Shown: positions 33,388-44,272 of the stretch, piece by piece
How positions within the stretch are numbered: position 1 is the first letter of the stretch
Layout: each line of letters begins with the position of its first letter
Source of the DNA: Microcaldota archaeon
GTDB taxonomy: Archaea > Micrarchaeota > Micrarchaeia > Anstonellales > Bilamarchaeaceae
Assembly (NCBI GenBank): GCA_018812715.1
Contig: JAHJCT010000027.1
Coordinates: 43,879-107,878, forward strand
Reading direction: 5' to 3'
DNA length: 64,000 bases
Translations under genes and position numbers: made by a program
Notes under the pieces: model-generated
Database searches by the model: none
The model's input: only the letters and a program-made list of their open reading frames with translations
What the model was told of the DNA's origin: nothing

Positions 33388-34938
33388 ATGAAAGTAAAAA
33401 GAGCACTCATAAGCGTCTATAATAAAGAAGGGGTAGTCGATTTAGGCCGTGCCCTAACTGATCTTGGTGTTGAAATTCTCTCTAGCGGAGGAACGGCCAA
33501 ACTTCTTACAGAAAACCGAATCAAAGTTATTGATGTCTCTGCATACGCTGACTCTCCCGAAATGATGGATGGAAGAGTCAAAACACTTCATCCAAAAATT
33601 CATGGTGCTATATTAGCCGATCGCTCTAATCCACTACATATTAAAGAAGCTGAAAAATATGGCATTGGATTGATAGATCTTGTCGTAGTGAATCTCTATC
33701 CGTTTGAACAAACCGTACTTTCAGAAGCCAAACTATCAGAAGCAATTGAAAAGATAGATATAGGCGGTCCAACACTCATTCGTGCAGCTGCAAAGAACTA
33801 CAAAAATATTACAGTTGTTACAAATCCGGTTTATTACAAAAAAGTTATTGATGAATTAAAGAAAAATAATGAAATCTCAGAAAAAACAAGGGAAGAACTT
33901 GCTCTAGCTGCTTGGGAAGAAATCTCCCACTATGATACTGTGATAGAACGTTATTTCAGAAAGATATTCTCTATGCGTGATGTTTATCCTAATTATCTTA
34001 ATCTCACTTTTAGAAAAAAACAGGATCTTCGCTATGGTGAAAATCCTCACCAAACTGCAGCATTTTACATAGATGATCATGAGAAAGAGCCATCCATAAC
34101 AACTGCAGAACAACTGCAGGGGAAAATGTTATCTTACAACAATATTCTTGATGCCAATTCTGCTCTTGAACTTGTCAAAGAATTCGAAGAACCCACTGCA
34201 GTCGTTGTAAAACATAACAATCCATCTGGCGTTGCTTCCCACAATGACATCTTCGAAGCATATAAACTGGCACGTGCTGTTGATCCAGAAGCAGCCTTTG
34301 GCGGCGTTACTGCGGTTAATCGTGAAGTTGATGAAAAACTTGCCACAGAAATAGCATCAAAATTCCTAGAAATAGTGATAGCCCCATCATTTACTGAAAA
34401 GGCATTGAAAATATTCTCAAAAAAGAAAAAGCTTAGACTTCTTCGCGTAGATGGCATAAATAAAAAACGCAAACCGTACAAGGAATTTCGTTCTGTAATC
34501 GGTGGTCTTCTAGTACAAGATGGTAATGTCAAACTCCATGATAGCAACTTCAATGTCGTTACAAAAAGAAAACCTACAGAAGATGAAATGGCAGCTATGA
34601 AATATGCCTGGAAAGTATGTAAATATGTAAAATCCAATTCTATTGTTTATGCAAGACCTACTAGAGTTGTGGGTATAGGTGCTGGGCAGATGAAACGTGT
34701 GGATGCTGCCAGGCTTGCAGCAAATATTGCAGCTGATTTTGGTTTTGATCTAAAGGGATGTGCAATGGCTTCAGATGCATTTTTCCCCTTCCGTGATGGC
34801 ATAGATGCTGCAGCAAAAAGAGGGATAACTGCAGTAATCCAACCAGGAGGCTCTATTAGGGATGAAGAGGTCATAAAAGCAGCAGATGAGCAAGGCATAG
34901 CGATGGTCTTTACTGGCGTACGCCACTTTAGGCACTAA
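33388..34938 (+). CDS. purH: bifunctional AICAR transformylase / IMP cyclohydrolase
   Basis: 516 residues, the two last steps of IMP synthesis. The N-terminal IMP cyclohydrolase (about 1-195) has [37 protein letters not shown] and [13 protein letters not shown]. The C-terminal AICAR formyltransferase has [24 protein letters not shown] (catalytic Lys-His), [25 protein letters not shown] and the end motif FTGVRHFRH. It uses 10-formyl-THF. Many archaea instead use PurP and PurO, so a bacterial-type PurH is notable but not unique. A TATA-like sequence is in the 55-base gap after the PHP gene. Confidence 0.95.
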   Translation: MKVKRALISVYNKEGVVDLGRALTDLGVEILSSGGTAKLLTENRIKVIDVSAYADSPEMMDGRVKTLHPKIHGAILADRSNPLHIKEAEKYGIGLIDLVVVNLYPFEQTVLSEAKLSEAIEKIDIGGPTLIRAAAKNYKNITVVTNPVYYKKVIDELKKNNEISEKTREELALAAWEEISHYDTVIERYFRKIFSMRDVYPNYLNLTFRKKQDLRYGENPHQTAAFYIDDHEKEPSITTAEQLQGKMLSYNNILDANSALELVKEFEEPTAVVVKHNNPSGVASHNDIFEAYKLARAVDPEAAFGGVTAVNREVDEKLATEIASKFLEIVIAPSFTEKALKIFSKKKKLRLLRVDGINKKRKPYKEFRSVIGGLLVQDGNVKLHDSNFNVVTKRKPTEDEMAAMKYAWKVCKYVKSNSIVYARPTRVVGIGAGQMKRVDAARLAANIAADFGFDLKGCAMASDAFFPFRDGIDAAAKRGITAVIQPGGSIRDEEVIKAADEQGIAMVFTGVRHFRH

Positions 34939-35887
34939 TTTCTCTCGCATATTTAGCAGCCAGTTCAACATATTCTCTTATTCTTTCTTTTGCTTCTTCT
35001 TCAGGATGTTGTGAATATTCTATGGCTGCTATTTTTGCCCTGACATTAGCTCTATAGCATTTGTAAAGATCAAGTATCTCCAGTGCCTCTTTATCCCCAC
35101 TAAGTTCAATATATTTATTTACAAACAATTCAGAATAATCCTCTCTTCCAAAAGCATCAAGGTCCATAGCCATGAAAGCTATCTCGCTTGCAACGTCAAC
35201 AAATCTAAAATCTTTACTAAATTCAATACAATCAAATATCACAATTTCATCTGTTATGAATATGTTTGCAGAATGCAAATCACCATGACAATCTCGTATC
35301 TTCCCTTCTTTCTGTCTTTTTTCAAAAAGCTTTTTATTCTTCACTATGAAAGAATCAGATTGCTCAAGGATGAAATCTACTTTTTTTCCTAATCCACACG
35401 CTTTTTCTATAACTTCTCTAAAGCTTCCAAGATCATCTATTTGTTTTTTTACAATCCCAGCTGAACTATATTTCTTATCATTTATCACGTCAATTTTTTT
35501 ATGAAAATTAGCAACCATTTCTGCTATTTTTTCTATATGCGTTGCCTCAACCTTTCCTTGTTTAAGTAAAACATCCATTGTTTTTTCTCTTGGCATTCCC
35601 CTCATTTTTACTGCGTAATCTATCGCCTTTCCACTATCACCAAGAGAAACGCCGCCATTCTTCTCAACGATTGGAACAACGCCAAGATACATATCCGGAG
35701 AAAGCCTCTGATTCAATCTTACTTCCTCTTCACAAAAATGTTTTCTTTTTTCCAAAGTAGTAAAATCAAGAAATGAAAATTTTACTGGTTTTTTTATCTT
35801 ATAAACGTAATCTCCGAGCAGTATCCATGAAATATGCGTTTCAACAAGTTCAAATCCAACAAGCTTTTTCACTTGATCTTCATTCAT
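34928..35887 (-). CDS. aminoglycoside phosphotransferase-like kinase (COG2187 type)
   Basis: 319 residues of the APH/choline-kinase fold: catalytic loop [13 protein letters not shown] (H-G-D-x-H-x-x-N) and the metal Asp in [15 protein letters not shown]. The N-lobe begins [21 protein letters not shown], typical of COG2187. In many bacteria this domain is fused at its C-terminus to a P-loop kinase of COG0645; here the two are separate, overlapping genes with the P-loop gene upstream. Substrate unknown. Its 3' end overlaps purH by 11 bases (convergent). Confidence 0.8.
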   Translation of the reverse strand: MNEDQVKKLVGFELVETHISWILLGDYVYKIKKPVKFSFLDFTTLEKRKHFCEEEVRLNQRLSPDMYLGVVPIVEKNGGVSLGDSGKAIDYAVKMRGMPREKTMDVLLKQGKVEATHIEKIAEMVANFHKKIDVINDKKYSSAGIVKKQIDDLGSFREVIEKACGLGKKVDFILEQSDSFIVKNKKLFEKRQKEGKIRDCHGDLHSANIFITDEIVIFDCIEFSKDFRFVDVASEIAFMAMDLDAFGREDYSELFVNKYIELSGDKEALEILDLYKCYRANVRAKIAAIEYSQHPEEEAKERIREYVELAAKYAREISA

Positions 35888-36375
35888 TGCTCCTCACCCA
35901 TAACTCTTTTTATGTATTTAACAACCTCTTTCTTCTTTGAACTATGTATCTCAAGATATGGAGGTTCTAAAGGTTCAAACTCATTTTCGAGTTTTTTATA
36001 AACCGCATAATCAGCATCACTCAGTCCTTGTTTTCTTTTTGCTAACCGCCTCTCTGCTTCTTTCTCATCAATTTTGCATCTTATAACTGCCGTTTTCTTA
36101 CCAAGTTTTTTTGCAATATTAATCATCAGTTTCCTATACTCTTTTCTATAGAATGTAGCATCAACAATTACATTCTCTTTTTTCAACATCTCTTCTGTTC
36201 GCCTTCCCATTTCTTCGTAAACCTTTCTCTTTTCTTCTTCTGTGTACGCTGGTTTCTCAAAAAGTTGTTTCCTAATAACGTCACTATTCAGATAAACTGC
36301 AGAAAACTCTTTTGTAAGAATATTTGACAATGAGCTTTTCCCACTTCCGGGAAGCCCACAAACAATGATAAGCAT
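35884..36375 (-). CDS. P-loop kinase, COG0645-like
   Basis: 163 residues. Walker A GLPGSGKSSLS at the N-terminus, a DVIRKQLFE acceptor-binding region, the Asp of NVIVDATFYRKEYR and a lid with EKEAERRLAKRKQG. Family of small predicted kinases related to zeta toxins and chloramphenicol or nucleotide kinases. It overlaps the downstream phosphotransferase gene by 4 bases, so the pair are made together and may work as one bifunctional enzyme. Confidence 0.8.
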   Translation of the reverse strand: MLIIVCGLPGSGKSSLSNILTKEFSAVYLNSDVIRKQLFEKPAYTEEEKRKVYEEMGRRTEEMLKKENVIVDATFYRKEYRKLMINIAKKLGKKTAVIRCKIDEKEAERRLAKRKQGLSDADYAVYKKLENEFEPLEPPYLEIHSSKKKEVVKYIKRVMGEEQ

Positions 36376-36533
36376 GTTCTCTAATTCGTCTGTAACTTTA
36401 TTAATTTCGTCTATTTCTCTATTCTTGTTACACTTGCTTTATATTAGGTTTTTACATTTTCGTGAGATTTTTGAAGAGAATTTTCAACAAAATAATACAT
36501 TTATAAATATTATTTTTGATATGTAGAAAAACA

Positions 36534-37508
36534 ATGGCAAAGGCGAACCAAAGCCTCCCGCCTTCCTCCCCCAAAATAAATACATTGGATTGCAAAATCC
36601 TCAGAGAACTAGATCAGGACGCCTCTCAGTCCCTTTCCCAAATAGGAAAGAAGTTCAAAACCACCCGCGACGTCATACATTACAGAGTGAGAAGACTGGA
36701 GAGCTTAGGTATAATCAGGAAATACGTTACGCTGATAGACTACTCTAAGCTAGGGTTTTTTGCAGGTTCAACAAATTTGAAACTGCAACATAGTTCTTTT
36801 GACCTGAAAAAACAACTTATTGAAAACATTACTTCAGATCCACGCGTTTTCTGGTTTAGTGAGAGGGACGGACGATATGATTTTGAATTCGGCTGGTTTG
36901 TCAGAACAATTCCTGAAGTAAAAGAACTGCAAAGAGAATTGATAGGCGAATATGCAAGACATGTTCGCGACACCAGTTTTATGCTTTCTGCCAAGTTTTA
37001 CCAATTCAGAAGAAAGTACCTTTACAAAGGAAAAAATGATTATCACATTCTAGAAGCAAAACCAGAAAGACGTACTGATAAAACTGATGAAGAAATACTA
37101 AAAATTCTCGGTGATAACGCACGAATGGCTGATGTTGAAATAGCTAAAAAAGTTGGTTTAAGTGCTGCTCAAGTACATTACAGGATTAAAAATATGAAAG
37201 AAAACGACGTAATATTAGGAAGTAGATGCTCTCTTGATATTGGTTATGAAAAATATCGATTTGACATTTACTTAGATGATTATTCTATTCATGATAGTGT
37301 AATTACATTTGCAGTTCAACATCCTAATGCTGTATTTGCTTATGATGGTGTGGGTGGAGCAGACCTCGCATTAGGATTTGAGGTAAAAGATTACAAACAA
37401 TTGAAACTAATTGAAGAAGAGTTCAAAAATCAATTCGGAGATGAAATAAACTATCTTGAAATTGTCCGATCAAAGGACCATAAAAGCATCCATCTTCCTC
37501 TGCTATAG
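36534..37508 (+). CDS. duplicated Lrp/AsnC-family transcriptional regulator
   Basis: 324 residues, about twice the usual length. Two Lrp-like halves in tandem: the first with HTH LDCKILRELDQDASQSLSQI / TTRDVIHYRVRRLESLGII and a ligand-binding region, the second with DEEILKILGDNARMADVEIA / LSAAQVHYRIKNMKENDVI and a second effector-like region (FAYDGVGGADLALGFEVKD). A monomer could mimic an Lrp dimer and bind asymmetric sites. A TATA box (tttataaatatt) lies about 30-40 bases upstream. Target genes unknown. Confidence 0.8.
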   Translation: MAKANQSLPPSSPKINTLDCKILRELDQDASQSLSQIGKKFKTTRDVIHYRVRRLESLGIIRKYVTLIDYSKLGFFAGSTNLKLQHSSFDLKKQLIENITSDPRVFWFSERDGRYDFEFGWFVRTIPEVKELQRELIGEYARHVRDTSFMLSAKFYQFRRKYLYKGKNDYHILEAKPERRTDKTDEEILKILGDNARMADVEIAKKVGLSAAQVHYRIKNMKENDVILGSRCSLDIGYEKYRFDIYLDDYSIHDSVITFAVQHPNAVFAYDGVGGADLALGFEVKDYKQLKLIEEEFKNQFGDEINYLEIVRSKDHKSIHLPLL

Positions 37509-37540
37509 CTTTTTTATTTTGGGTGGGTCTTAAACCTAAC

Positions 37541-38881
37541 ATGAAATTCGATTTAATAGTCATTGGAGCTGGCTCAGGATTAAATGTAGCCGCTGCAGCC
37601 AGAAATCTGAAGGTCGCTATGGTAGAAGAAGGGCCATTGGGTGGCACATGCCTCAACCGTGGCTGCATTCCCTCGAAAATCCTTATCCATACTGCAGATG
37701 TTCTGCAGACAATCAAACATGCTGATAAATTCAATATCAAAATTGATGGGAAAATTACCGTAGATTTCAAGAAAATTATGGAACGCTCATGGGTTGTTGA
37801 TAAAGAGGCAAAAGACATTGAAGAAAACATCAGAAAAGCCCCTAATATCACACTTTTCAAAGGCCGTGGCGTATTTGTTGGTCCAAAAACCCTCCAAATC
37901 AGTGAAACACAAATAACAGCAGATAAAATACTAATTGCCGCAGGAACAAGACCTTCCATCCCTCGAATAGAAGGGTTGGATAACGTTCCATATATGACAA
38001 GCGATGAACTCCTCCGCGTGGAAAAACTACCAAAAAAACTCATTATAATCGGTGGTGGCTACATAGCAACTGAACTTGCACATTTCTTTGGTTCAATGGG
38101 CTCTGAAATCTCTGTTCTTCAACGTCCAGATCATCTTCTTCCTGATGAAGATGAAGAAATTAGCAGAGAATTTACTAAACTTTTTTCGGAACAATACGAT
38201 GTCCATCTTGGTTTCAATGCAACTAAAGTAACAAAAAAAGGCAATAAAATAATCGTTACCAGTAAAGATGGAAAAACCGTAGATGGAACTGATCTCCTTA
38301 TTGCAACTGGTAGAAAGCCAAATACTGATTTGTTACATGTAGAAAAAACAGGTGTCAAAACAAATAATTTAGGCTATATAGAAACCAATGAATACCTTGA
38401 AACGAACATTCCAGGTATTTGGGCATTAGGCGACATTATCGGAAAATATCAATTCAAACATTCAGCTAATCTGGAATCAGAATACGCAGTTCATAACATT
38501 CTCCATTCAGATAAAAAAATCCCTGTTGATTACACGGCAATGCCTCATGCTATATTCACATATCCTCAAATTGCCGGTGTGGGGGTCACTGAGCAAGAAT
38601 TGCAAGAAAAAGAAATTTCATATATGATTGGTCGCTACAACTATGTTGATAGCGGCATGGGGTTGGCAATGAAAGAAGAAGGTAGTTTTGTCAAATTTTT
38701 AGTTGATTATGAAGGCAAGATACTTGGTTGTCATATCATGGGTGCTGAGGCATCAACTCTTATCCATGAAGTGCTCGTATCCATGAGACGAGGAAAAGCA
38801 AATATTAATGATATCTTAAGAACAGTTCACATCCATCCTGCATTAAGTGAGATTGTTGAACGAGGCGCTGAAAGTATTTAA
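37541..38881 (+). CDS. pyridine nucleotide-disulfide oxidoreductase (class I)
   Basis: 446 residues. FAD-binding [12 protein letters not shown], redox-active pair in [13 protein letters not shown] (C-x4-C), NAD(P)-binding [13 protein letters not shown], and ATGRKPNTD. The C-terminal dimer domain has the catalytic His-Glu in [12 protein letters not shown]. The family includes dihydrolipoamide dehydrogenase, mycothione reductase and mercuric reductase; overall the motif set is closest to mycothione reductase-like proteins, but I cannot separate these by eye. The first GxGxxG lacks the usual third Gly. It lies tail to tail with copA (4-base overlap), next to a thiol-redox cluster, so a thiol substrate is plausible. 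Confidence 0.8.
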   Translation: MKFDLIVIGAGSGLNVAAAARNLKVAMVEEGPLGGTCLNRGCIPSKILIHTADVLQTIKHADKFNIKIDGKITVDFKKIMERSWVVDKEAKDIEENIRKAPNITLFKGRGVFVGPKTLQISETQITADKILIAAGTRPSIPRIEGLDNVPYMTSDELLRVEKLPKKLIIIGGGYIATELAHFFGSMGSEISVLQRPDHLLPDEDEEISREFTKLFSEQYDVHLGFNATKVTKKGNKIIVTSKDGKTVDGTDLLIATGRKPNTDLLHVEKTGVKTNNLGYIETNEYLETNIPGIWALGDIIGKYQFKHSANLESEYAVHNILHSDKKIPVDYTAMPHAIFTYPQIAGVGVTEQELQEKEISYMIGRYNYVDSGMGLAMKEEGSFVKFLVDYEGKILGCHIMGAEASTLIHEVLVSMRRGKANINDILRTVHIHPALSEIVERGAESI

Positions 38882-41058
38882 TCTATTTTTTTTAGGTTTA
38901 ACAGCAGCGAATTCGTTACCACTGATACTGAACTAAGTGCCATTGCCCCGCCAGCTATCATTGGATTGAGCAGAAGTCCGTAAGTCGGATAAAGTAACCC
39001 AGCAGCTACAGGAATCCCGATTACATTGTAGATCAGGGCCCAGAACAAATTCTGTTTTATTTTAGACATTGTAGCCTTTGAAAGCAATATTGCTCGTTTT
39101 ACATCTTTGAGAGTACTTCTCATAAGTATTATATCTCCAGTCTCTATTGCAATATCTGTACCAGAACCCATTGCTATTCCAAGATCACTTTTTGCCAAGG
39201 CTGGTGCGTCGTTTATCCCATCACCAACCATTGCCACAACAAATCCTCTCTTCTTGAGTTTTTCTATCAACCCGGCTTTTTCTGCCGGGGATACATTAGC
39301 AAAATATTCATCTATCTCTGTTTCTTTCGCAATAGCGGCGGCAACTCGTTCATTGTCTCCAGTTATTATAAAAGTCTTAAGACCAAGCCTCTTTAGCCCT
39401 GTTATGGCATCTTTGGAATCCTTTCGAATCTCATCCTTTAGCCCAATCAAGCCAATGATTTTTTTACCAACTGCCAAGAATACTACTGTATTTGCTTTTT
39501 CTTCTAATTTTTCTGCCTCCTTTTCTGCATCTTTTTCTACGTGGGCACCAATCTCCCTCATCATAGTTCTATTGCCAAGATAACATTTTGTTTTCCCTAT
39601 CACTCCTTGAATGCCCTTGCCTGTAATTGCTTTAAACTTGCTAATTTTCCAAGCTTTCATTTTCTTTTTCTTTGCATAATCAACAAATGATTCTGCAAGC
39701 GGGTGCTCCGAGTTTTTCTCAAGACTATAAGCAATTTTCATAATTTTCTCTTCTTCAGATCCAAATGATTTGATTACTGATATCTGTGGCTTACCTACTG
39801 TTATTGTTCCAGTTTTGTCAAATGCAATAGCAGTTACTTTTTCCACTTTTTCCAGAACTGCTCCATTTCTTATAAGAATACCTAATCCAGCCCCCCTTCC
39901 AGTTCCAACCATTATAGCAGTTGGCGTGGCCAGTCCCAAAGCGCATGGGCAGGCTATAACGAGTACTGATACCCCCAAGATAAGAGAAAACGAAAATATC
40001 TCTCCAAGTGCAAAGTACCACACGGAGAATGTAATTAGAGCAATCAGAATCACGGCCGGTACGAAATATGAAGATATCATGTCTGCATATCGCTGTATTG
40101 GGGCTTTTTGTGCTTGAGCCTCTTCAACAAGCTTGATTATCTGAGAGAGTGTTGTGTCATCTCCAACCTTTGTAGCTTTGAATTGTAATACTCCATTCTT
40201 GTTAATTGTTCCACCAACAACAGAGTTTCCTTTCACCTTTTCAACAGGAATAGGTTCTCCTGTAATCATTGATTCATCAACTGTGGAATGTCCAGATACC
40301 ACAACTCCATCAACTGGGATTAGTTCACCTGGTTTCACTAGTATGATATTCCCTACTTTAACATCCTCAACATCAACCATTATTTCTTCTCCTTCTTCAA
40401 TCAACCTGGCCTTTTTTGGTGACAGATCTAATAATTTTCTTATAGCTTCGCTGGCCTTTCCCTTTGCTCTTGCTTCCAGGTATTTTCCAAATGTTACTAG
40501 TGAAATAAGTACTGCAGATGTTTCAAAGTAAGTTTCCATACCTATGGAAAATAACACTAAATAGACAGAATAAAAGTACGCAGCACTGGTACCAATTGCA
40601 ATAAGCGTATCCATATTGGCCGTCTTATTTTTTAGGGCACTAATCATTCCTTTGTAAAATTGTAATCCAACATAAAACTGAACTGGTGTTGATAAGGCCC
40701 ACAATACATACGGTTTGTATGGTATCTCAATCATAAGCATTGCAATAATAAAAACAGGGATTGCAAATACAAAACTGATCAAGGTCATTTTTTTGTAATG
40801 CGCCATCTCCTCTTCGCGTGCACGTTTTTCTACATCACTATCCTTTGTTATTGTATGGGCTTTGTATCCAGCATCCTCGATTTTTTTATTAATCTCTTCT
40901 GCTTTAATCTCGTTCTCATCAAATTCCACTGTTGCAGTAGCAGTACTAAAGTTTACTACTGCATCGTTTATTCTTTTGTCTCTCTTGAGTGTTTTTTCGA
41001 TATTCAATGCACAACTGGCGCAATGCATTCCGCCAACAGAAATTTTTGTTTTTTTCAT
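38878..41058 (-). CDS. copA: copper-exporting P-type ATPase (CopA-like)
   Basis: 726 residues. One N-terminal metal-binding domain ([13 protein letters not shown]), membrane helices with the ion-site [12 protein letters not shown], phosphorylation site DKTGTIT, nucleotide-binding SEHPLAES (HP motif), [12 protein letters not shown] and [14 protein letters not shown]. The CPC motif and the MxCxxC domain indicate a P1B-1 type Cu(I) pump; the C-terminal [15 protein letters not shown] helix is also typical. A strong ggaggag precedes the ATG at 41058. It is the last gene of a six-gene metal/thiol operon. Ag(I) is the other common substrate. Confidence 0.95.
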   Translation of the reverse strand: MKKTKISVGGMHCASCALNIEKTLKRDKRINDAVVNFSTATATVEFDENEIKAEEINKKIEDAGYKAHTITKDSDVEKRAREEEMAHYKKMTLISFVFAIPVFIIAMLMIEIPYKPYVLWALSTPVQFYVGLQFYKGMISALKNKTANMDTLIAIGTSAAYFYSVYLVLFSIGMETYFETSAVLISLVTFGKYLEARAKGKASEAIRKLLDLSPKKARLIEEGEEIMVDVEDVKVGNIILVKPGELIPVDGVVVSGHSTVDESMITGEPIPVEKVKGNSVVGGTINKNGVLQFKATKVGDDTTLSQIIKLVEEAQAQKAPIQRYADMISSYFVPAVILIALITFSVWYFALGEIFSFSLILGVSVLVIACPCALGLATPTAIMVGTGRGAGLGILIRNGAVLEKVEKVTAIAFDKTGTITVGKPQISVIKSFGSEEEKIMKIAYSLEKNSEHPLAESFVDYAKKKKMKAWKISKFKAITGKGIQGVIGKTKCYLGNRTMMREIGAHVEKDAEKEAEKLEEKANTVVFLAVGKKIIGLIGLKDEIRKDSKDAITGLKRLGLKTFIITGDNERVAAAIAKETEIDEYFANVSPAEKAGLIEKLKKRGFVVAMVGDGINDAPALAKSDLGIAMGSGTDIAIETGDIILMRSTLKDVKRAILLSKATMSKIKQNLFWALIYNVIGIPVAAGLLYPTYGLLLNPMIAGGAMALSSVSVVTNSLLLNLKKID

Positions 41059-41093
41059 CAAATCATCTCCTCCAACTTAATTTAAATTTTTAG

Positions 41094-41432
41094 CTATTCA
41101 GGCGGGCAAGTCTCATTATCTGTTGATTCGCACAACCCTGTCTCAATTCCTTTTTTGCATTGTGGACATACTTTGTCATATTCTCCTTGTGCTATCATGT
41201 CATCGCATTTGCATGAACCATCATCCCATAGCCAATGTCCTAAGTAACACATATCGCAAGGAGGGTCTATACAACAACGATAATTTCCTGCCTCTACCTC
41301 TTGTTCGATCGCCAAAGAAAGTTCCTTAAGCACAACTTCTCTGCTAGGCGTTTTGGGTATTTGGTATAAGTACATAAATGCTGACCCAAGCAAAACTCCT
41401 ACTATCAAACTAACTATCAACAGTTTATTCAT
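41094..41432 (-). CDS. membrane-anchored Cys-rich protein
   Basis: 112 residues. One N-terminal membrane helix (LLIVSLIVGVLLGSAFMYLY) and an extracytoplasmic domain with about ten Cys: CCIDPPCDMC, CKCDD, CPQCKKG, then ETGLC and ETCPPE. The C-x-x-C and CC pairs suit copper or zinc binding or disulfide chemistry. Lies between copA and the HMA-DsbD-cupredoxin gene. The ATG at 41432 gives a clean signal anchor; the frame upstream would overlap the preceding gene. A metal-binding role outside the membrane is inferred from context. Confidence 0.7.
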   Translation of the reverse strand: MNKLLIVSLIVGVLLGSAFMYLYQIPKTPSREVVLKELSLAIEQEVEAGNYRCCIDPPCDMCYLGHWLWDDGSCKCDDMIAQGEYDKVCPQCKKGIETGLCESTDNETCPPE

Positions 41433-41437
41433 TGTGA

Positions 41438-42856
41438 TCACCCAGTACCCCCACAACCACAGCCACCAGTGCATGAGCCACCACAGCTTCCGCTGCACGT
41501 TGAACCTTTTGGAAGTTCTGGTGTCTCTACCTCATCCTGATTAATTTCTCCTGATTCTGTGATCTCTACATTATCTGTTACTACAAACTGACCTGGGATC
41601 ATCCCCATCCAACAGCTCCATCTGATAATTCCTTCTTCTTCTGGTGTGAATTCAACAACTTGAAGTCCTTGTTTCAGTTTGATATCTAGTCCATATTCTC
41701 TTACAATGATTTCATTATTACACCCATTCAATTCTTTTGCATCTATTTCCCATCTAACTGGAATACCTCTTTTCAAAACAAAACTATTTGGTTCCCAGCC
41801 ATATCTAGTTACTTCCATTTTGATAACCTGGTATTCGTCTTCAATAGTTATATTCGTTTGAATGTCATCTGCTCCGATTACATTATTAGTTGGAAGAATA
41901 CCTACTCCAAGCAAATTAAGACCATTTGTAGCCATTGCCAAACCAAGAATTATTACGAGTATCCCTGAAAATTTCACTACATTGTGTGAAAATGCTGCAC
42001 TAAGAAAGTTTGATGCAACTCCAAATGTAAGCAATGGTGCAAGCGTTCCCAGCCCAAAGAAGAAAAGTGCCTGTGCACCAGCTACCATACTCCCCGTTCC
42101 TGCTGCAAAAATATACAATGCCTGAAGTGGGCCACATGCTATCATAAAACCATTGAGCAATCCAGTTACTAGAGGCCCCTTATCCTTTATTCTACTAGGA
42201 ATTGGTGTTGGTATCCTAAGCTGCAACTTTCTAAGAATTGGGAAGATATTCAACATATTCAATCCATAGATAACTAAGAATAAACCTGCCAGTACTGCGA
42301 CACCTGCTCTTAGTTCAATAGTGAATGAAATGAAAGAACCCAATAAACCAAATAAAGCACCTATAACAGTGTACGAGATTGTTTTACCAGAACCATAAAG
42401 AAAATGGGGCAACAGATCTCCAGTTTTTTTGATGTTCTTTGCATAAGAAAGTACAAAGCCACCGCACATGCCTATGCAATGAAAACCAGTCAAAAATCCA
42501 AGAATGAAAAGCGCTGCAAAACTGGTTTCCATACTTATATTGTTAAAGTCAATGTTTATGCTATTCCTAAACAACAGATAAATGCCAATTATTATTGCAA
42601 AAATTCCAAGTGCAATGGCAAAAGTTCCAAATTTAGCTGAGAGGGGGGTGCCATCTCCAATAATATAACCTTTACTTTCTATTTTCTTGCGGATGGTGTT
42701 TTCATCCACTTTACTTTCATCGTATTCTATAGTGGTGGATTCAGTTACATAATCGGATTTGACACCTATTACCCCCTCCACTTCCCTTAAAGCAGCTTCA
42801 ATAGACTGCTCACAAGAGTAGCATTCCATACCTTTGGTCTTCAATTTGATCTTCAT
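41438..42856 (-). CDS. HMA - DsbD-like membrane - cupredoxin-like fusion protein
   Basis: 472 residues in four parts. Residues 1-70: heavy-metal-associated domain with KGMECYSCEQS. About 80-330: six or more membrane helices of the DsbD/CcdA/TauE-like type with GFHCIGMCGGFVLSY, the conserved Cys-containing helix start. About 340-440: a cupredoxin-like domain with TRYGWEPNSFVLKRG and RWSCWMGMIPGQFVV, where C-x(2)-M-x-M are candidate copper ligands. 450-472: a Gly/Cys tail (CSGSCGGSCTGGCGCGG). It would carry copper and/or electrons across the membrane. It overlaps the HMA chaperone gene by 4 bases. Confidence 0.85.
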   Translation of the reverse strand: MKIKLKTKGMECYSCEQSIEAALREVEGVIGVKSDYVTESTTIEYDESKVDENTIRKKIESKGYIIGDGTPLSAKFGTFAIALGIFAIIIGIYLLFRNSINIDFNNISMETSFAALFILGFLTGFHCIGMCGGFVLSYAKNIKKTGDLLPHFLYGSGKTISYTVIGALFGLLGSFISFTIELRAGVAVLAGLFLVIYGLNMLNIFPILRKLQLRIPTPIPSRIKDKGPLVTGLLNGFMIACGPLQALYIFAAGTGSMVAGAQALFFFGLGTLAPLLTFGVASNFLSAAFSHNVVKFSGILVIILGLAMATNGLNLLGVGILPTNNVIGADDIQTNITIEDEYQVIKMEVTRYGWEPNSFVLKRGIPVRWEIDAKELNGCNNEIIVREYGLDIKLKQGLQVVEFTPEEEGIIRWSCWMGMIPGQFVVTDNVEITESGEINQDEVETPELPKGSTCSGSCGGSCTGGCGCGGTG

Positions 42857-43059
42857 TCTTTCACCTGTGCTGAAAAGCCTAAGTTTTCAATGCTTTTTAG
42901 GACAATTTCAATACAATTATTCTTCATTACAATTTCTGCAATTCCCTTTTCGATAGAAACAGTTACATTATCTATACCCTCAATATCAGATAATTCAGCT
43001 TCAATTAGAGATTTGCAGGATTTGCAATGCATTCCAGTTATTTTGATAATTTTTTTCAT
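42853..43059 (-). CDS. HMA-domain copper chaperone
   Basis: 68 residues, a single heavy-metal-associated domain with GMHCKSCKSLIE (M-x-C-x-x-C) near the N-terminus and the beta-alpha-beta-beta-alpha-beta pattern ending in ENLGFSAQVKE. CopZ-like proteins of this size pass Cu(I) to the ATPase. The ATG at 43059 (MKKIIKITGMHC) is chosen over 43068, which would overlap the upstream stop. Overlaps the next gene by 4 bases. Confidence 0.88.
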   Translation of the reverse strand: MKKIIKITGMHCKSCKSLIEAELSDIEGIDNVTVSIEKGIAEIVMKNNCIEIVLKSIENLGFSAQVKE

Positions 43060-43064
43060 ATGAA

Positions 43065-43529
43065 TCAACCAAACATGTAACTTCCAGCTTCCAAATCTGA
43101 TTTTTTTATCAGTACTTTGTCATTATTTGTCTGATGTGGCAGATATGCTGGCCAGCATCCATTTCCTTTGTTTTTAGTTCCCAGCTCGTCGATTTCAAAG
43201 CTTAATCCACAATTATTGCATCTCACATCTGATCCTACCTGCGTATAACCTTTCCCGGATCTATAACATACTTCGCAGGCATCAAATGCCGTACGAACAA
43301 CCCCATCTGAACCCAACACTGCAAAATATCTCACTGCCACTCCTCCAGCATCATACTGGTAATATTTTACAGTTTCTGTAATCTCTGACAGTGGGATAGA
43401 AATCGAATCTGAAGGTAAAAGAGCACTATCTTTAACACCAGTACTTTTAACTCCAGCATCTACAGTTTCCTGCGCAGTACATCCAAACAGAATAATCGCA
43501 AAAAGAAATGCCAAATATATTTTATTCAT
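43065..43529 (-). CDS. DUF2318-like lipoprotein with metal-cofactor motif
   Basis: 154 residues. A lipoprotein signal with lipobox LFGC is followed by a compact domain with FDACEVCYRSGKGY, VRCNNCGLSF and GNGCWPAYLP. This Cys set (C-x-x-C ... C-x-x-C ... C-W-P) is the signature of DUF2318, described as a predicted membrane iron-sulfur or metal-binding domain, also associated with FtrD-type iron or copper uptake. It overlaps the DsbA-like gene by 8 bases. In this operon a copper-relay role is reasonable. Confidence 0.82.
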   Translation of the reverse strand: MNKIYLAFLFAIILFGCTAQETVDAGVKSTGVKDSALLPSDSISIPLSEITETVKYYQYDAGGVAVRYFAVLGSDGVVRTAFDACEVCYRSGKGYTQVGSDVRCNNCGLSFEIDELGTKNKGNGCWPAYLPHQTNNDKVLIKKSDLEAGSYMFG

Positions 43530-44247
43530 TTAAATCATCCTCCAAAAGTTGCTCAATAGTAGACTGAAATATACTGTATGGTTGAGCTCCACTTATCTCT
43601 AAAATTTCATCTCCGTTGCGTTTTCCTAGACGAAATGCAGGCGTCCCTCTAATACCAATAGCAGCACCATCATTTGCATCATTTTGAACTTCACTAGCAT
43701 ATTTATCTGAATCAAGACACTGATCGAAATTTGTCCTATCCAGTCCCAACTCAGATGCCCAAGATTTAAAATTAACAATCGCCGAAGCCTCGGTTGAACC
43801 TAGGCTTGCTTGATTTTCATATATCTTATCATGCATTTCCCAGCCCTTACCTTGATCGTCTGCACATTCAGTAGCCTCAGCAGCTTTTTGTGCTGCCGGA
43901 TGAAAACTTAATGGGAAATCTCTGTAAACGATCTGCAGTTTTCCAGTGTCTATATAATCGCGTTCAATCTGCGGAAGAGTTTGTGACCAGAAATTTTTAC
44001 AGTATGGACATTCAAAATCTGAAAATTCTACCATTACTAAAGGTGCTGAATCAGATCCTTTTTTCATATCATCATCTATAAGATTCACAATTCCATTTCC
44101 AGTTGGTATGACTGGCTGGGCAATCTCCTGCTCTTTAATCTTCTCTTCTCCTTGTGCGAATATCAAGAACCCAGCTAAAATTAATGCTCCAAGAATGATC
44201 AATCCGTAGACAATCGTCTTGATTTTTTCATTTTGCCCATTGGCCAT
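43522..44247 (-). CDS. membrane-anchored DsbA-like thiol oxidoreductase
   Basis: About 241 residues. One membrane helix near the N-terminus (IVYGLIILGALILAGFLIF), then a thioredoxin fold with FSDFECPYCKNF (active site CPYC), a DsbA-type helical insertion and the cis-Pro loop GIRGTPAFRLG. It would oxidise or isomerise disulfides outside the cell. The ATG at 44247 has ggtgaaaac before it; the frame upstream to 44280 lies in the operator region. First gene of the copper/thiol operon; the phased GAAACCA repeats lie directly upstream. Confidence 0.9.
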   Translation of the reverse strand: MANGQNEKIKTIVYGLIILGALILAGFLIFAQGEEKIKEQEIAQPVIPTGNGIVNLIDDDMKKGSDSAPLVMVEFSDFECPYCKNFWSQTLPQIERDYIDTGKLQIVYRDFPLSFHPAAQKAAEATECADDQGKGWEMHDKIYENQASLGSTEASAIVNFKSWASELGLDRTNFDQCLDSDKYASEVQNDANDGAAIGIRGTPAFRLGKRNGDEILEISGAQPYSIFQSTIEQLLEDDLNE

Positions 44248-44272
44248 GTTTTCACCATCTAATGGCAGAACT

